Assembly: GCA_033002965.1 (NCBI GenBank)
Contig: JAURVB010013580.1
Coordinates: 124,001 to 188,000, forward strand
Origin: Piper betle
Taxonomy: Eukaryota > Streptophyta > Magnoliopsida > Piperales > Piperaceae
DNA: 64,000 bases
Direction: 5' to 3'
Made by a program: the position numbers and the translations under genes. Positions 38,457-49,547 of the stretch are shown piece by piece. Below the pieces are notes generated by a model. The model did no database searches. It was not told the DNA's origin and saw only the letters and a list, made by a program, of their open reading frames with translations. The number at the start of each line of letters is the position of its first letter. Position 1 is the first letter of the stretch.

Positions 38457-38700
38457 GACATTGAAGGGGTCACGGTCTCTACCCTCCACCAATCGGGGCA
38501 TAAATAATGTGTAAATATAAATGATTTAACTAAATTTTGTACCTATAAAGTTTTAAAATATAACAGGCAAGATATTCCGCCGCTTGTACGGGATATATTT
38601 AAATTTTACATATAAACTCTAATGGACTTTAAAGATATATTATTCTATTTAAATGAAAAAATAAATTATAATTTATTATTATTATTATTATTATATATAT

Positions 38701-39428
38701 TGTTCGTCCAAATTTGTCACCGCACCCCTCGGCTCAATCATGACGGTTAACCCAGCCAGTCGTGGTTGAACCCGTGGTTATGCCTAATTTAATAGAAATA
38801 AGATACGTGAGATTTATTCGGAAGGAGGGAAAGGGGTGGAAGCCGGAACACCAAGCACCAAGGGGTGGAAGCCGGAACACCAAGCACCAAGGGGTGGAAG
38901 CCGGAACACCAAGCACCAAGGGGTGCATGTGTTGGCGTGCAGCACTTCAGCCGGGTGTCTATATAAGGAGATGTTATCCTTGTGTAGAGGGAGAAAAACA
39001 AAATCAGATCAAAAGTGATCAAGTGTGGGTGAGTGCCTCCCTGCGTGGAGATGTGAGGTAGTGTCGGGTAAGGGGGATTGCCGGTGTGTGGCTGCAACCA
39101 GCCTTGGTCGGGGCCAAGTGCTGGGCACACCCGGTAAGCTGTCGGTGCAGCGTTGTCCACCTGTGACCGAACCATCCAGTTCTATTCCAGCAGCCTCGAG
39201 CCTGCGTGCCGAGTGCTGGGGAAGTCCTGTCGAGTGTGTGGGTGAGCCGGGACTGGAACGTGCAACAGGACCTTGGTGGCCATCCCACCGAGTGCATAAG
39301 AATTGTCTAAGTGTTATTGGAAACTTGTGACACTTTAGTCTCATTCACGCTGTCTCTTTGCGCGGCAAGGGCGCCTCGGTCCCACCGAACCCTTCCAACC
39401 CGACGCGGGACGAACCCGCGCCCGAACA
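38701..39428 (+). repeat. 5' LTR (728 bp)
   Basis: It carries a TATA box (CTATATAAG, about 38959-38967) reading rightward, away from the J-protein gene. It contains three tandem copies of a 29-base unit (AGGGGTGGAAGCCGGAACAC...) at 38832-38918, where the other LTR has two. Confidence 0.93.
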
Positions 39429-39433
39429 TAAAT

Positions 39434-39452
39434 TGGCGACTCCACTGGGGAC
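39434..39452 (+). promoter_or_regulatory. Primer binding site of the LTR retrotransposon
   Basis: TGGCGACTCCACTGGGGAC lies five bases after the left LTR. It resembles sites used by some Ty3/gypsy Tat/Ogre-type elements (from memory, complementary to a tRNA-Arg). I cannot check the tRNA match here. Confidence 0.6.
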
Positions 39453-39467
39453 CGTCAAGAGGTAGCA

Positions 39468-40660
39468 GTGCGGTTTGAAGAGATAGTGTGGATAAAAGAA
39501 AATGGCGCCGGAAACAAGGAATGCGACACGCCAAAGGAACGCGCTAATGAAGATGACCCATCCACATCAACTCAAGGAAGGCAAAGAGAATTGGAAGTAA
39601 ACATGGAAGCAAGCCAGCACATTGCGGGAAATGTGCGAGAAAGAATTCAACAGCTGGAAGCAGTGTTGAATGAAGGAAATGAAGGAGGAACTACTCCAAG
39701 TAGAAGCATGATGAGACGGGAAGAAAATAGCCAAAGTCCAAAAAGCAATGAGGAGATGAACCAAGCATCACAAGTCGGACAAATACTTTTGACGCAATCA
39801 AATCAGCTAAGTGGAGGACAAGTGCAAAATGAAGCAATTGAAGAGAGATTCCGCCGAAGTGAAGAGCGGATGCAACGGATTGAGGATATGATGCAACAAG
39901 TGCTCGCCCAAATGCAAAGGGCTAGTGCTGCAACCGGGAGCTCGTCGAAAAGAGAAGACGACCTTCCCACCCAATGTCCAACAATGGACCAACCCCTGGA
40001 GGCTAGAAAGATGTTTTCAACCTCCACAAACCCAATTGGATCAACCTCATTCCCAGCTACCGAAACAACTACTACTACATTGAGGGATCAAGCCAACATC
40101 CCTCATGAAATTAAAAATTTTTCTTTGATTTCAAGTACTGAGTCCATCCACCAAACATCTACTTCATTGTCCAAACCAAGTTGGATGAAAGACTATCCAA
40201 CTATGCAACCAAGTCGGACCGAGCATAGTTTGCTTCCCCACTCAGCATGGTTTCCACAACCACCATACTACCAGCCAACATACCCGTATCGGTGGTATGA
40301 CCCTGCATTCTCTCAACAACCACCTTCCATGGTGTTCTCACCATCAATTGCAACCACAATGCCCATCCCAGCAATGCCAACAAGTCAAATACCAACCATA
40401 CCAGTAGCACCAATGTCAGATATTTATTATGAAGAATTGAAAGCTGAAATGGATGCACAAGCCGCACTTATAAGTGCATTGATTGGGAAGAAAGACAAAG
40501 AACCTAGTAAAGTTGTAAAGCGTCTTCGTCCTTTAGCCGATGAAGTTTACACGGAAATTTTGCCGGAAAAATACAAGCGCCCAACTTTTACGAAGTTCGA
40601 TGGAGACGGCAATCCGGGAGATCATGTCACAATTTTTGAAATTGAGTGTGGAACAATTGA
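39468..40660 (+). pseudogene. Truncated retrotransposon gag frame
   Basis: An open frame covers nearly the whole internal region. It has a Gln/Met-rich coiled-coil-like stretch (IEERFRRSEERMQRIEDMMQ), a long Ser/Thr/Pro-rich linker, and then the beginning of a capsid-like domain (RPTFTKFDGDGNPGDHVTIF). It is cut off at the right LTR, so most of the capsid and the zinc knuckle are absent. The first ATG of the internal region (about 39501, MAPETRNATRQRN) is in a different frame, so the N-terminus is probably frameshifted as well. Confidence 0.75.
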
Positions 40661-41357
40661 TGTTCGTCCAAATTTGTCACCGCACCCTCGGCTCAATCAT
40701 GACGGTTAACCCAGCCAGTCGTGGTTGAACCCGTGGTTATGCCTAATTTAATAGAAATAAGATACGTGAGATTTATTCGGAAGGAGGGAAAGGGGTGGAA
40801 GCCGGAACACCAAGCACCAAGGGGTGGAAGCCGGAACACCAAGCACCAAGGGGTGCATGTGTTGGCGTGCAGCACTTCAGCCGGGTGTCTATATAAGGAG
40901 ATGTTATCCTTGTGTAGAGGGAGAAAAAACAAAATCAGATCAAAAGTGATCAAGTGTGGGTGAGTGCCTCCCTGCGTGGAGATGTGAGGTAGTGTCGGGT
41001 AAGGGGATTGCCGGTGTGTGGCTGCAACCAGCCTTGGTCGGGGCCAAGTGCTGGGCACACCCGGTAAGCTGTCGGTGCAGCGTTGTCCACCTGTGACCGA
41101 ACCATCCAGTTCTATTCCAGCAGCCTCGAGCCTGCGTGCCGAGTGCTGGGGAAGTCCTGTCGAGTGTGTGGGTGAGCCGGGACTGGAACGTGCAACAGGA
41201 CCTTGGTGGCCATCCCACCGAGTGCATAAGAATTGTCTAAGTGTTATTGGAAACTTGTGACACTTTAGTCTCATTCACGCTGTCTCTTTGCGCGGCAAGG
41301 GCGCCTCGGTCCCACCGAACCCTTCCAACCCGACGCGGACGAACCCGCGCCCGAACA
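40661..41357 (+). repeat. 3' LTR (697 bp)
   Basis: It is almost identical to the 5' LTR. The 31-base length difference is explained by one fewer 29-base unit (copies at 40791-40848) plus four single-base indels that I could see. I noticed no clear substitutions by eye, which implies a recent insertion. Confidence 0.93.
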
Positions 41358-43582
41358 TATATATATTTAAAATAATTATATAAGTTTTTATTAATAGAAG
41401 TTAGAAGTTAAAATTAGTCAAATTTAAACACATTATTTTCTATAAAAGATATCTTTATTAATTATTTTTGGGAAATTTAAGTTAATAAGATTTGAACCTT
41501 TGACCCATTTACATAAGATATTTTTATTGTGTTTTTTAAAAAAATTTATATTTTGATTTATTGATTCATTTACCTTTTTTAATCTCATAGGAGTATCGAG
41601 TTCTCCTTTTATTAATATATAAGAGTACATATTAATCAAGACTAAAAAAAATATTAGTCGTTGATGCATTACTTTAGAGTGTATATAGGGGTGCACATAG
41701 TTTGCTTAATCGACCAAATCAATCAAACCAAACTCATTTCAGCGGTTTGGTTGCAGTTCAATTGAAAAACCAATCAAATCAAATAAACCAATAAATGTTA
41801 AAAAATTATTTACATTAGCTCCTTCACTTTTCTTTTCTTTATTGTACATATGCCTTTATACTTTTTTGTTCATCATAATATATAATAAAGATTTATAAAG
41901 TCATTATTTTAGTTTAATTTATTGAAAATGATTTATTTATGTACGTGCAAGAGATGAAAATTTAATATATTATATATTGTATACCTATTACACAAATTTC
42001 CAAATTTGAATATTATTTATATAATTTTTCATCATAAGTTTATGATTAGCCTTTAAACGTGCGCTAATAATTCTTTATTTCTTAAATAAAATTCAAGAAT
42101 AATTATAATAAACACTTAAGAATGAATATTTAATGATATAAAGCACCATTTATTATTTTGATTAGTTTGGTTAAAACTAGACTAAACTATATTAGTTTGG
42201 TTTGATTGATTTGGTTAGCAATTATAATTTGGTTTTTATTTTATTAACCAAACTACTTTAATTCGGTTAATTGGGTAAGTAGTTTGATTTGGATAGAACC
42301 AAACCAAATAAGTGATCAGCCTTAAGTGTGCGTATGTATATATATATACTCATACACGTACTTTTTGTATGTAAGTTAGTCTACTATAAATTACTTGCAA
42401 CTACTTCAATCTATTGTCTAATTTGTATATACGGCACTGCACTCAAGAAAATCTCTTTATCCGCACAAGTCTAATTTAGGATTTGTTTTTGTGTTCAATT
42501 AGAAAAATAAGATAAAAAAAATATTTATAGTTGTAATAAAAGGCTACGAATTTGTTGTAGCAGGTTTTATAATAAACTCGTTGCAGCACTTGTATGTTTG
42601 ATTTAAATCTTTTTAATTAAAAGAGATTAATTTAATTATTAAAATTAAAATTTTAAATATTTCCAATTAAAAAGATATAAATCGATCAAATAAGTGCTAC
42701 AGCGAGTTTGCCATGGCACATCAAATCCCTGGCCCCAACATTGAGTTGAAGAAAAGAGAGTTGAAGAAAAATACGGCTCAACACTTTATTTTCATTTATT
42801 ATTGCGGACCAATATTGGTTTGAAGCAACTATATATGTTAAATGCCTTTCACGTTTGTCCACTTATAGGTATCTATGTTCTTTTCACATAGATATCTATT
42901 TCACTATATATAGTTTGCTATATATGCTATATCAATGTTTCCTATAGTGAGGCATTGTAATTGAACATATTAATTTCTTGTGAGGACAATATTTGCTGTG
43001 ACCAAACTAAAACTTTCCAGCCTCATAATATATGACCTTTTATCATAGCTAGTAAGCATAAACTTGCAACATACAAATGTGAAAGACCAAGTGCCTCATC
43101 ATTATTTTAAACTCATATTGACTTTCTAATTGTTAAGCACTCTTTGAATGTCAAATATCATCAGAGAATTGATTTATGAGGAGGGCCAAAAACATCCATC
43201 AATAAAGAGAGTTGAATATATAGCTAATTAGTCGACCTTGGTCATAACCATAAATAAATAATTAATTAATTAATTAATTAAAATATTTTATTTTACTTTT
43301 ATTTACTAATTCAATATTTTAAATTAATATATTTATCAATTTCAATGCCAAATAGATAATATATATTAATTTTATATAATATTTTATATTTATGATTGAA
43401 TAAAATAAATGACTATGTCTATTAGAACTTAAGTTTGAGTTGTCTTCACTCTATGAGATAAGTTCAATCCCAATTTTTAAACTCCGGTTTTTATCCATTT
43501 AGACCTATGGTTGCTTCCTAGATAGAAACCAGTCATGACATCTTCATTAAAATGTACCAGATTGATCACTGATATGAAGAGA
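41358..43582. other. Intergenic with a degenerate MITE-like repeat
   Basis: From about 41687 (AGGGGTGCACATAG) to about 42318 (GATCAGCCTTA), the sequence is rich in AACCAAA/TTTGGTT words in opposing orientations, as in common plant GGGGTGCAC-type MITEs. The right terminus is degenerate and the target duplication imperfect. The remainder is AT-rich with a (TTAA)n run near 43260. I see no gene. Confidence 0.4.
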
Positions 43583-43995
43583 TCAGACCTTTGGCCAAAT
43601 GTGGATTGAGTCCACAAGACAACCCTTCAACCATCCACCATGGCTTCCTTCTGGCTGCAGGATCTCCTTCTTGATGCCTTCCTTCTCACCTTCCAGGCTT
43701 TGTCCTAGGTCACCATCCATACGGTGACAGAGCGTGGCCCTTTGTCCCTTCTCTATCATTTCATTAACAAGCCAATCAAATCTTTTATTATACGTTATTC
43801 TCTTGTCGTCTTCATTTTTCATTGACCAATCTCTAGATTCTAAGAACAAAAAAAAGATTTATGAATAAAAGCTTGGTGATTAATTAACACTGTAATACCT
43901 TACTTTGAGCAAGTGCACTAGATTCAACCTTTCTTCTCATCACCTTATTTGAGTATAGACCTTCCCTTCTTTGATCTGGTTTTTTTAATTGAGCT
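43583..43995 (-). pseudogene. Unidentified two-exon coding fragment
   Basis: I do not recognise this. Two minus-strand segments join in frame: 43995-43904 (acceptor ACTTCAG before it, donor GTAAGG after it; protein text FRAQLKKPDQRREGLYSNK-like) and 43839-43583 (acceptor TTCTTAG; text SRDWSMKNEDDKRITYNKRF, ending SIHIWPKV and a stop). The predicted peptide is rich in charged residues and has a natural amino-acid composition, unlike surrounding random frames. No start exon was found within a plausible distance. It could be the 3' end of a gene with distant upstream exons, or a captured gene fragment. The splice joins are my inference. Confidence 0.35.
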
Positions 43996-44938
43996 CTGAA
44001 GTTGTCGATTTGTCAAATCAAAACTCTTTTATGTTTCAATTATATTATAGACAATAATTGGGACTCGAATTGAATATAATCTTAAGATTTCTTCTTGGCT
44101 CTAAAATTTTTTGAGTCGACTCCACTCTGTAGGTTATCGAGTAGAACTCAATGGATGACCCCATATAAATTGATTTTATAATTGATTCCTTGAGTCTATT
44201 CATAAAAAATATAAGAATATATTATTTTTTATAGATTAGTTAAATCAATATTTTTAAGTAATATAAATCATATATTTATTAATTTTAAGTGTCAAAAAAA
44301 TAGTATATACTAATTTCATACAACTATTTATTTACATAATTAAAAATTTTATATGAATAACTCTGAATCGGCTTGAAGTCGACTCCGAGTTGGCTGTTAA
44401 CTCCACTTCATAACATGTGTCAAGTTTGAGTTTTTAAACTATAAAATCGGATGCAAATGACTCTATGCTCGGTAAACAAATTATAAATTAATAGTTATGA
44501 CCAATATGACAATATATATAAGAATTAAGAGATAGTTTAATTTTATAGCCAATTGCTAAATACTTTGATTGCATCCCCAATCCGAAAACATCCATTGTTT
44601 ATCATGTTCAGTGTTCATTTTCTTTGGCTTCAGTCTTTTCTTTGGCTTTAAAATTAAGTTTAGATTTCTACTACTTGCGTTTTTATAATTCATAATTAAA
44701 TAGGACAAGGTGGAAATTGGACGGGAAGGTCAGAATGAAAGGCATAGCTAGACTACGACATAACGTTAATTTGGATTAGTCAAGAAGACTTATCTTTGGT
44801 TGCAATTCTTTTCTTAATCAAATTTGCTTTACAACGGAAAAATCAGACTTATTGATGTAGAAATATTAATATACATGGGTCCAGCTTCAAAATTGCAATT
44901 TGCATACTAAAGATTTCTTGACAAAAGTCTGTCTGCCA
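43996..44938. other. Intergenic, no gene seen
   Basis: This is AT-rich. Apart from a possible upstream exon of the 43.6-44.0 kb fragment, which I could not identify, nothing is recognisable. Confidence 0.4.
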
Positions 44939-46042
44939 TGATAATATATGTAATCAACATATCTTAATTTCATTAATCAAGCAACCATTTATTGGTAGTT
45001 TATGCAAATTGTTCATCTAATTACATGAATGAACATAGAAAAGACTTTCACATAGGTGATTTCAAACAGCTCAGACTAAGATCAAAATGTGGGTCTGCAC
45101 TATGATCTTATACACTTATTGCTTCCTCTCTTTCAAACAACTTGTTGCTCACTTGTACTAATCAAAATAGACTTTTCTCCCATATATGTACATCTTTCCT
45201 TCTTGGTGTGAATGGAAAACTCTTCATGTTGGGCTCCTATCAATTTGGCCTTGTTCTCGACTTTTCTCTGCCAACTTGGTTAACATCAATATTTGATTCA
45301 TTCCTCCTTTTCTTGGCGATGAATTGTAGCAATCACTGTCCTGAGACAAATCAACTTCACATTCTTGTCATTTTGTTGGAGAATTTGTGTCAATATAGCC
45401 GACTAGTTTTTGTTTCTTGCAGTTTTGTATCATGCTTGACTTGGCTTTATGTGGCCAAGATAATCAATAATTGTGGTGCTTGGATTGCTAGATTATGGGA
45501 TTCTTGCCAAGCAAGTCCGCCAATGCAACATCCATCTACGACATTGATTATCTTGTCTTTGTAAAGCCAAGTCAAGCATGATACAAAACTTTGCAAGAAA
45601 GAAACTAGTCACTATATTGACACAAATTTATGAAAACAAAATGACAAGAATGTGAAGACAATTTCCGTTTAGTGATAAGAAAAGGGAGATGAATCAAATA
45701 TTGATGTTAACCAAGTTGTACAAAAGAAAAGTCAAAACAAATAAATTATTAGGAATAACATGAAGAGTTTCCATTACCTAGAAGGAAAGATGTACACTTA
45801 TATGGGGCAAAGGGTCTATTTGATTAGTACAAGTGAAGCAACTAAGTATTTGAAATGAAAAATACAATAAGTGTATATCATAGTGCAAAACCACATTTTG
45901 ATCTTAGTCCCTGAGCTATTTGAAATCATATATATGAATCTACATGTTCATTCATGTAAATCGATGTTCAATTTGCATAAACTACCAATAAATGGTTGCT
46001 TGATTAATGAAATTCCAAGATATGTTGATTACATATATTATC
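44939..46042. repeat. Long inverted repeat: arms of about 500 bp, 74-bp loop
   Basis: The left arm (44939-45468) is mirrored by the right arm (45543-46042). Matching text includes GATAATATATGTAATCAAC at the outer end of the left arm against GTTGATTACATATATTATC at the outer end of the right. At the inner ends AAGATAATCAAT faces ATTGATTATCTT, and GCCAAGTCAAGCATGATAC is shared in reverse. The arms have diverged by scattered substitutions and small indels. A transcript would form a very long hairpin. The 140-residue open frame in the left arm (45142-45564) is not preserved in the right arm, so I do not call it a gene. Confidence 0.8.
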
Positions 46043-46077
46043 ATAACGGGCAAACTTTGTCATCTTTAGTATAAGTA

Positions 46078-46577
46078 TTCATCTAATTACATGAATGAAC
46101 ATAGAAAAGACTTTCACATAGGTGATTTCAAACAGCTCAGACTAAGATCAAAATGTGGGTCTGCACTATGATCTTATACACTTGTGCTTCCTCTCTTTCA
46201 AACAACTTGTTGCTCACTTGTTACTAATCAAAATAGACTTTTCTCCCATATATGTACATCTTTCCTTCTTGGTGTGAATGGAAAACTCTTCATGTTGGGC
46301 TCCTATCAATTTGGCCTTGTTCTCGACTTTTCTCTGCCAACTTGGTTAACATCAATATTTGATTCATTCCTCCCTTTTCTTGGCGATGAATTGTAGCAAT
46401 CACTGTCCTGAGACAAATCAACTTCACATTCTTGTCATTTTGTTGGAGAATTTGTGTCAATATAGCCGACTAGTTTTTGTTTCTTGCAGTTTTGTATCAT
46501 GCTTGACTTGGCTTTATGTGGCCAAGATAATCAATAATTGTGGTGCTTGGATTGCTAGATTATGGGATTCTTGCCAA
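46078..46577 (+). repeat. Near-identical direct copy of the hairpin left arm
   Basis: It repeats 45012-45510 with only a few single-base indels visible (for example TTATTGCTTC against TTGTGCTTC, and one extra T and one extra C elsewhere). It starts 35 bases after the hairpin ends. It is far younger than the inverted arm, giving the order arm, inverted arm, fresh direct arm. Confidence 0.88.
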
Positions 46578-47449
46578 ACTCGGAAGAATCCACCTGCTTT
46601 AGGTAGAATTGTCCATAAAAAGGGGCCCTTGTATATGGGCTGATTTGAGGGCCTTTTGGTATCATCCCCATTTACCATTGATCCATTTGCAATCTCAAAT
46701 CGCTCACATTATACTTAACTTAGAGACGAATCTCAAACAAAACTCGGGATATTTGAGTAAACATTTCGCCCAAATCAAATATAATATACATTTTTTAAAT
46801 ATAAAATTGTTGTAGTCTATCATTTCGTTCAATTAGAATCTCTATTTAAAATCTGAGTCTGCTTTCCAATACATTAATTTATTATACAATATCTTAATAA
46901 TTATTCAGTAAGGGTTTATTTATAAAAGCAGAGTCTACTTCTAGCATAAACTTTATATAAAACAACATTTTACCTAGTATATATACTAATATAAAAAATG
47001 TAGACCTTTTAATGCAATGTTACCATGTGTCCTTTAAATATTTTATAATATTATATTTTTTTATTTATAAAATTTTAATTTAATTAGGATTTGTCATGTA
47101 TTTCTTAAATATTTATATATTAATATATACTAATATATATTAATATATAAACACCTACCATATGTCTTTTAAATACTTTATAATATTATCGATTTATTCC
47201 CTAGTTATAAAAGTTTTAGTTTAATTAGGATTTGTCATGTATTTTTTAACTATTATATAGATATTATTTTTACTTTTTATTCTTAAAGATAAATTAAATA
47301 TAAATTTACACTTCTTTCAATACGGGTTGTCACATACCTTTTAAATATTTTGCAATAAAATCATAAACCACCGCACACAGACTATTATACTCTAAAAACA
47401 CGAATTTATGGCGCTCATGATAAGAGCCGGAAAGTAGTGGTGGGGCATG
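46578..47449. other. AT-rich stretch with degenerate tandem repeat
   Basis: Between about 47014 and 47340, imperfect copies of a unit recur: CC.TGT(C/G)(C/T)TTTAAATA(T/C)TTTATAATATTAT...TTTAGTTTAATTAGGATTTGTCATGTATTT. The spacing is roughly 140 bases. There is no coding signal. Confidence 0.5.
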
Positions 47450-48170
47450 GACTGTAACGCCCAAATCCGGGCTCACACTCGTCGATACACTCCCATAAAA
47501 TGACCTGTCAACTCAACTAAGGTCAGTTCCACATAATTCTGATCAAGTCTCGAATACACTGCTATCTAAACAACTTATGAAGAAAATCTGCAAGTAAAGA
47601 AAATATACGAAAACATACCTGCCAGCTGGACTCGGAGCAGTCTTTGCACACACATCACCTATAAAAGTATCATACATCTTAATCGGCCGAGAGTGGCTCT
47701 GATACCAATGTTGTAACACCCCAAATCCGGTTCACACTCGTGAACCGAACCGGCATGTTACCAGCCCCGGTTAGGTTGGCTAACCCGAACCTAACTCATA
47801 CGGATCCAATCTCGGCGTCTTAAGATGTAAATACGACTTGTTATGCATGGATAAATTCATAAAACCCTAACATGACACTACATGGATGACATGCAACCTA
47901 AATTTCACTCCAACACAATTACAATCAAAATTTGTAAAAATTATAAAATAAAAGGGACAGAATTTCCCCTAAAAATGCAATTAGGGGCCACCCTGTCAAA
48001 ATCGTATATCCAAACATATATACGTATAGCAACGATAGCATTCACACATACTTCTAATCTATTATATTCATCATTCTCTGAACTTTGGGTCCTAACCCAT
48101 CACACTTTTGCTGCGCTACTCTGATCATTTCACATTCTACATCTTTTATGTTCCACAATTGAAAATGAAT
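47450..48170 (-). mobile_element. LTR retrotransposon remnant, minus orientation
   Basis: Read on the minus strand, an LTR end (CCGGATTTGGGGTGTTACAACA, ending at about 47711) is followed by TTGGTATCAGAGCCA (about 47695-47709), the common plant initiator-tRNA-Met primer binding site. Untranslated leader follows down to about 47450. A second LTR-end-like sequence (CCCGGATTTGGGCGTTACAG) occurs near 47453-47473. The far edge of the LTR is not clear; I stop at about 48170, but it may extend further right. No protein domain remains. Confidence 0.5.
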
Positions 48171-49547
48171 ACTCATGTAAGATAATTGCCTCGGCCAACT
48201 CTAATTTTCTCCTTCCTTGATCAAATTTTCAAACTTTTATTTTATTTTCTCTATCTTTTTTCACTTTCATCTTGAAAATTTGTTACCTAATATCACCAAT
48301 AATATTTTTTGTCCTTTTTATTTTAAAATTATGACATTTCCCTTCAATATGCGTTCATAAATAAGTAGTTCCATGACTTCCTATTCCCTCAAATTTCTTT
48401 TCACAGTAATGATAAATAACATATGATCAATTTTTCTCATATTTTCTATCAAAATAGGCTCATATATCGGATGTCATTTTCCTCTTTTTTGATAATAAAC
48501 TATCCATAAATTTTACTTCTTTAGCAACCGATTTTTTTAATCTTTTCGACCTCCAGTTTGCTTATTTACATTTAGTAAATAATTTATATGTTCCATCTCT
48601 CAAAAAAATATATCAATTTGTATTTAGTACATATTCCCTCCAAGATGCAAGCTTCCTTCACCAAATAATTACACAAATTTTTATAATTCAAACGCTACAC
48701 AATTTCGTTGTTATATATATTTTTTGCATTATATCCAATTATAAATAATGATTAACTTAATAAGTATAAACCTTGTAAGTAATTCTAAAATATAAAATAA
48801 TTAGCGTACAACGGCAAAGAGCAGCCATCCGACAGAGGTAGAGGTCGGCTGTCTGGCAGAGGCAGGCGGCGGCAGAGTCGAGGCGGTGGCGGAGGGCCGG
48901 GTAGGGCGGCGACGAGGAGGAAAGGGGAGGGCGGGAGTAGGTCGGGGAAGGCGGCGACAGTAGGAAGGAGGAGGGCAGGGGAAGGTGGCGGAGGTTAGGG
49001 GAGGACGGCCGAGGGCGGCAACAGAAGGCTACGAGGTGTGGGGGAGGGTGGGGGGAGGGCGGTGACAGAGGGCCTGGGGGAGGTCGGGGGATGGCAGGGG
49101 AGGGCGAGGGAGGGTGGCGGCGGCAGCGGCGGCGAATTATATTGGTAAGTAGGGTTCGTGTTAGTAATTAGGGTATAATTTCGAACTGTCTACGGATGTT
49201 GTCCTGGCCCTATGGACAAGTCGGATATTAACTCGGTCGGATAAGTTTTATTCGGCAAAATTTTAGACAGACACGGGTAATAACGATATCGACATCCATC
49301 CACCGGATGGATGCCCACCCTTGCCGAAAAGGATGAAAGATGATCTTCCGAAGATCGAGAGTTCCCATCTCGTCCCTCACTTGAATCCTAACCCAATGTA
49401 TATGGGCCTTGCAAACCCGCCATCAACAAGCCAGCACCCATTCATTTATGCTTTCAAACTCTCCTGATTCTGTGGCCGGCCTCAGGCGGGGCACCTCGCT
49501 GGAGCCACCGCCGCGGCCGCCACCTTTCCCGCCGGCGTCGGCCGGCG
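48171..49547. other. Intergenic, G-rich island at 48830-49140
   Basis: A T-rich stretch is followed by about 310 bases of strongly G-rich low-complexity DNA (GGCGG, GGGGAGG and GGAGGGCGG words) on the plus strand. Composition resembles the arms of the 9427-11668 element. It contains many runs of three or more G and could form G-quadruplexes. Between it and the PPR start at 49548, nothing is recognisable. Confidence 0.5.

Larger units (their letters stand above)
38701..41357 (+). mobile_element. Gag-only LTR retrotransposon, 5-bp target duplication
   Basis: This is a complete insertion of 2657 bases. Both LTRs start TGTTCG and end CGAACA. The flanks show a 5-bp duplication TATAT (38696-38700 and 41358-41362), although the context is AT-rich, so the duplication is weaker evidence than usual. 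A primer binding site follows the left LTR. The internal part (1232 bases) holds only the start of a gag-like frame and runs straight into the right LTR. There is no protease, reverse transcriptase, integrase or visible polypurine tract. The element cannot move by itself. The gag text (YKRPTFTKFDGDGNPGDH) suggests a Ty3/gypsy origin. Confidence 0.9.

Noticed and set aside
45142..46643. Similar 94-140 codon frames in the duplicated arms at 45-46.6 kb
   Set aside because: Similarity is explained by the recent DNA duplication. The frame breaks in both the direct and the inverted copies and has no known domain.
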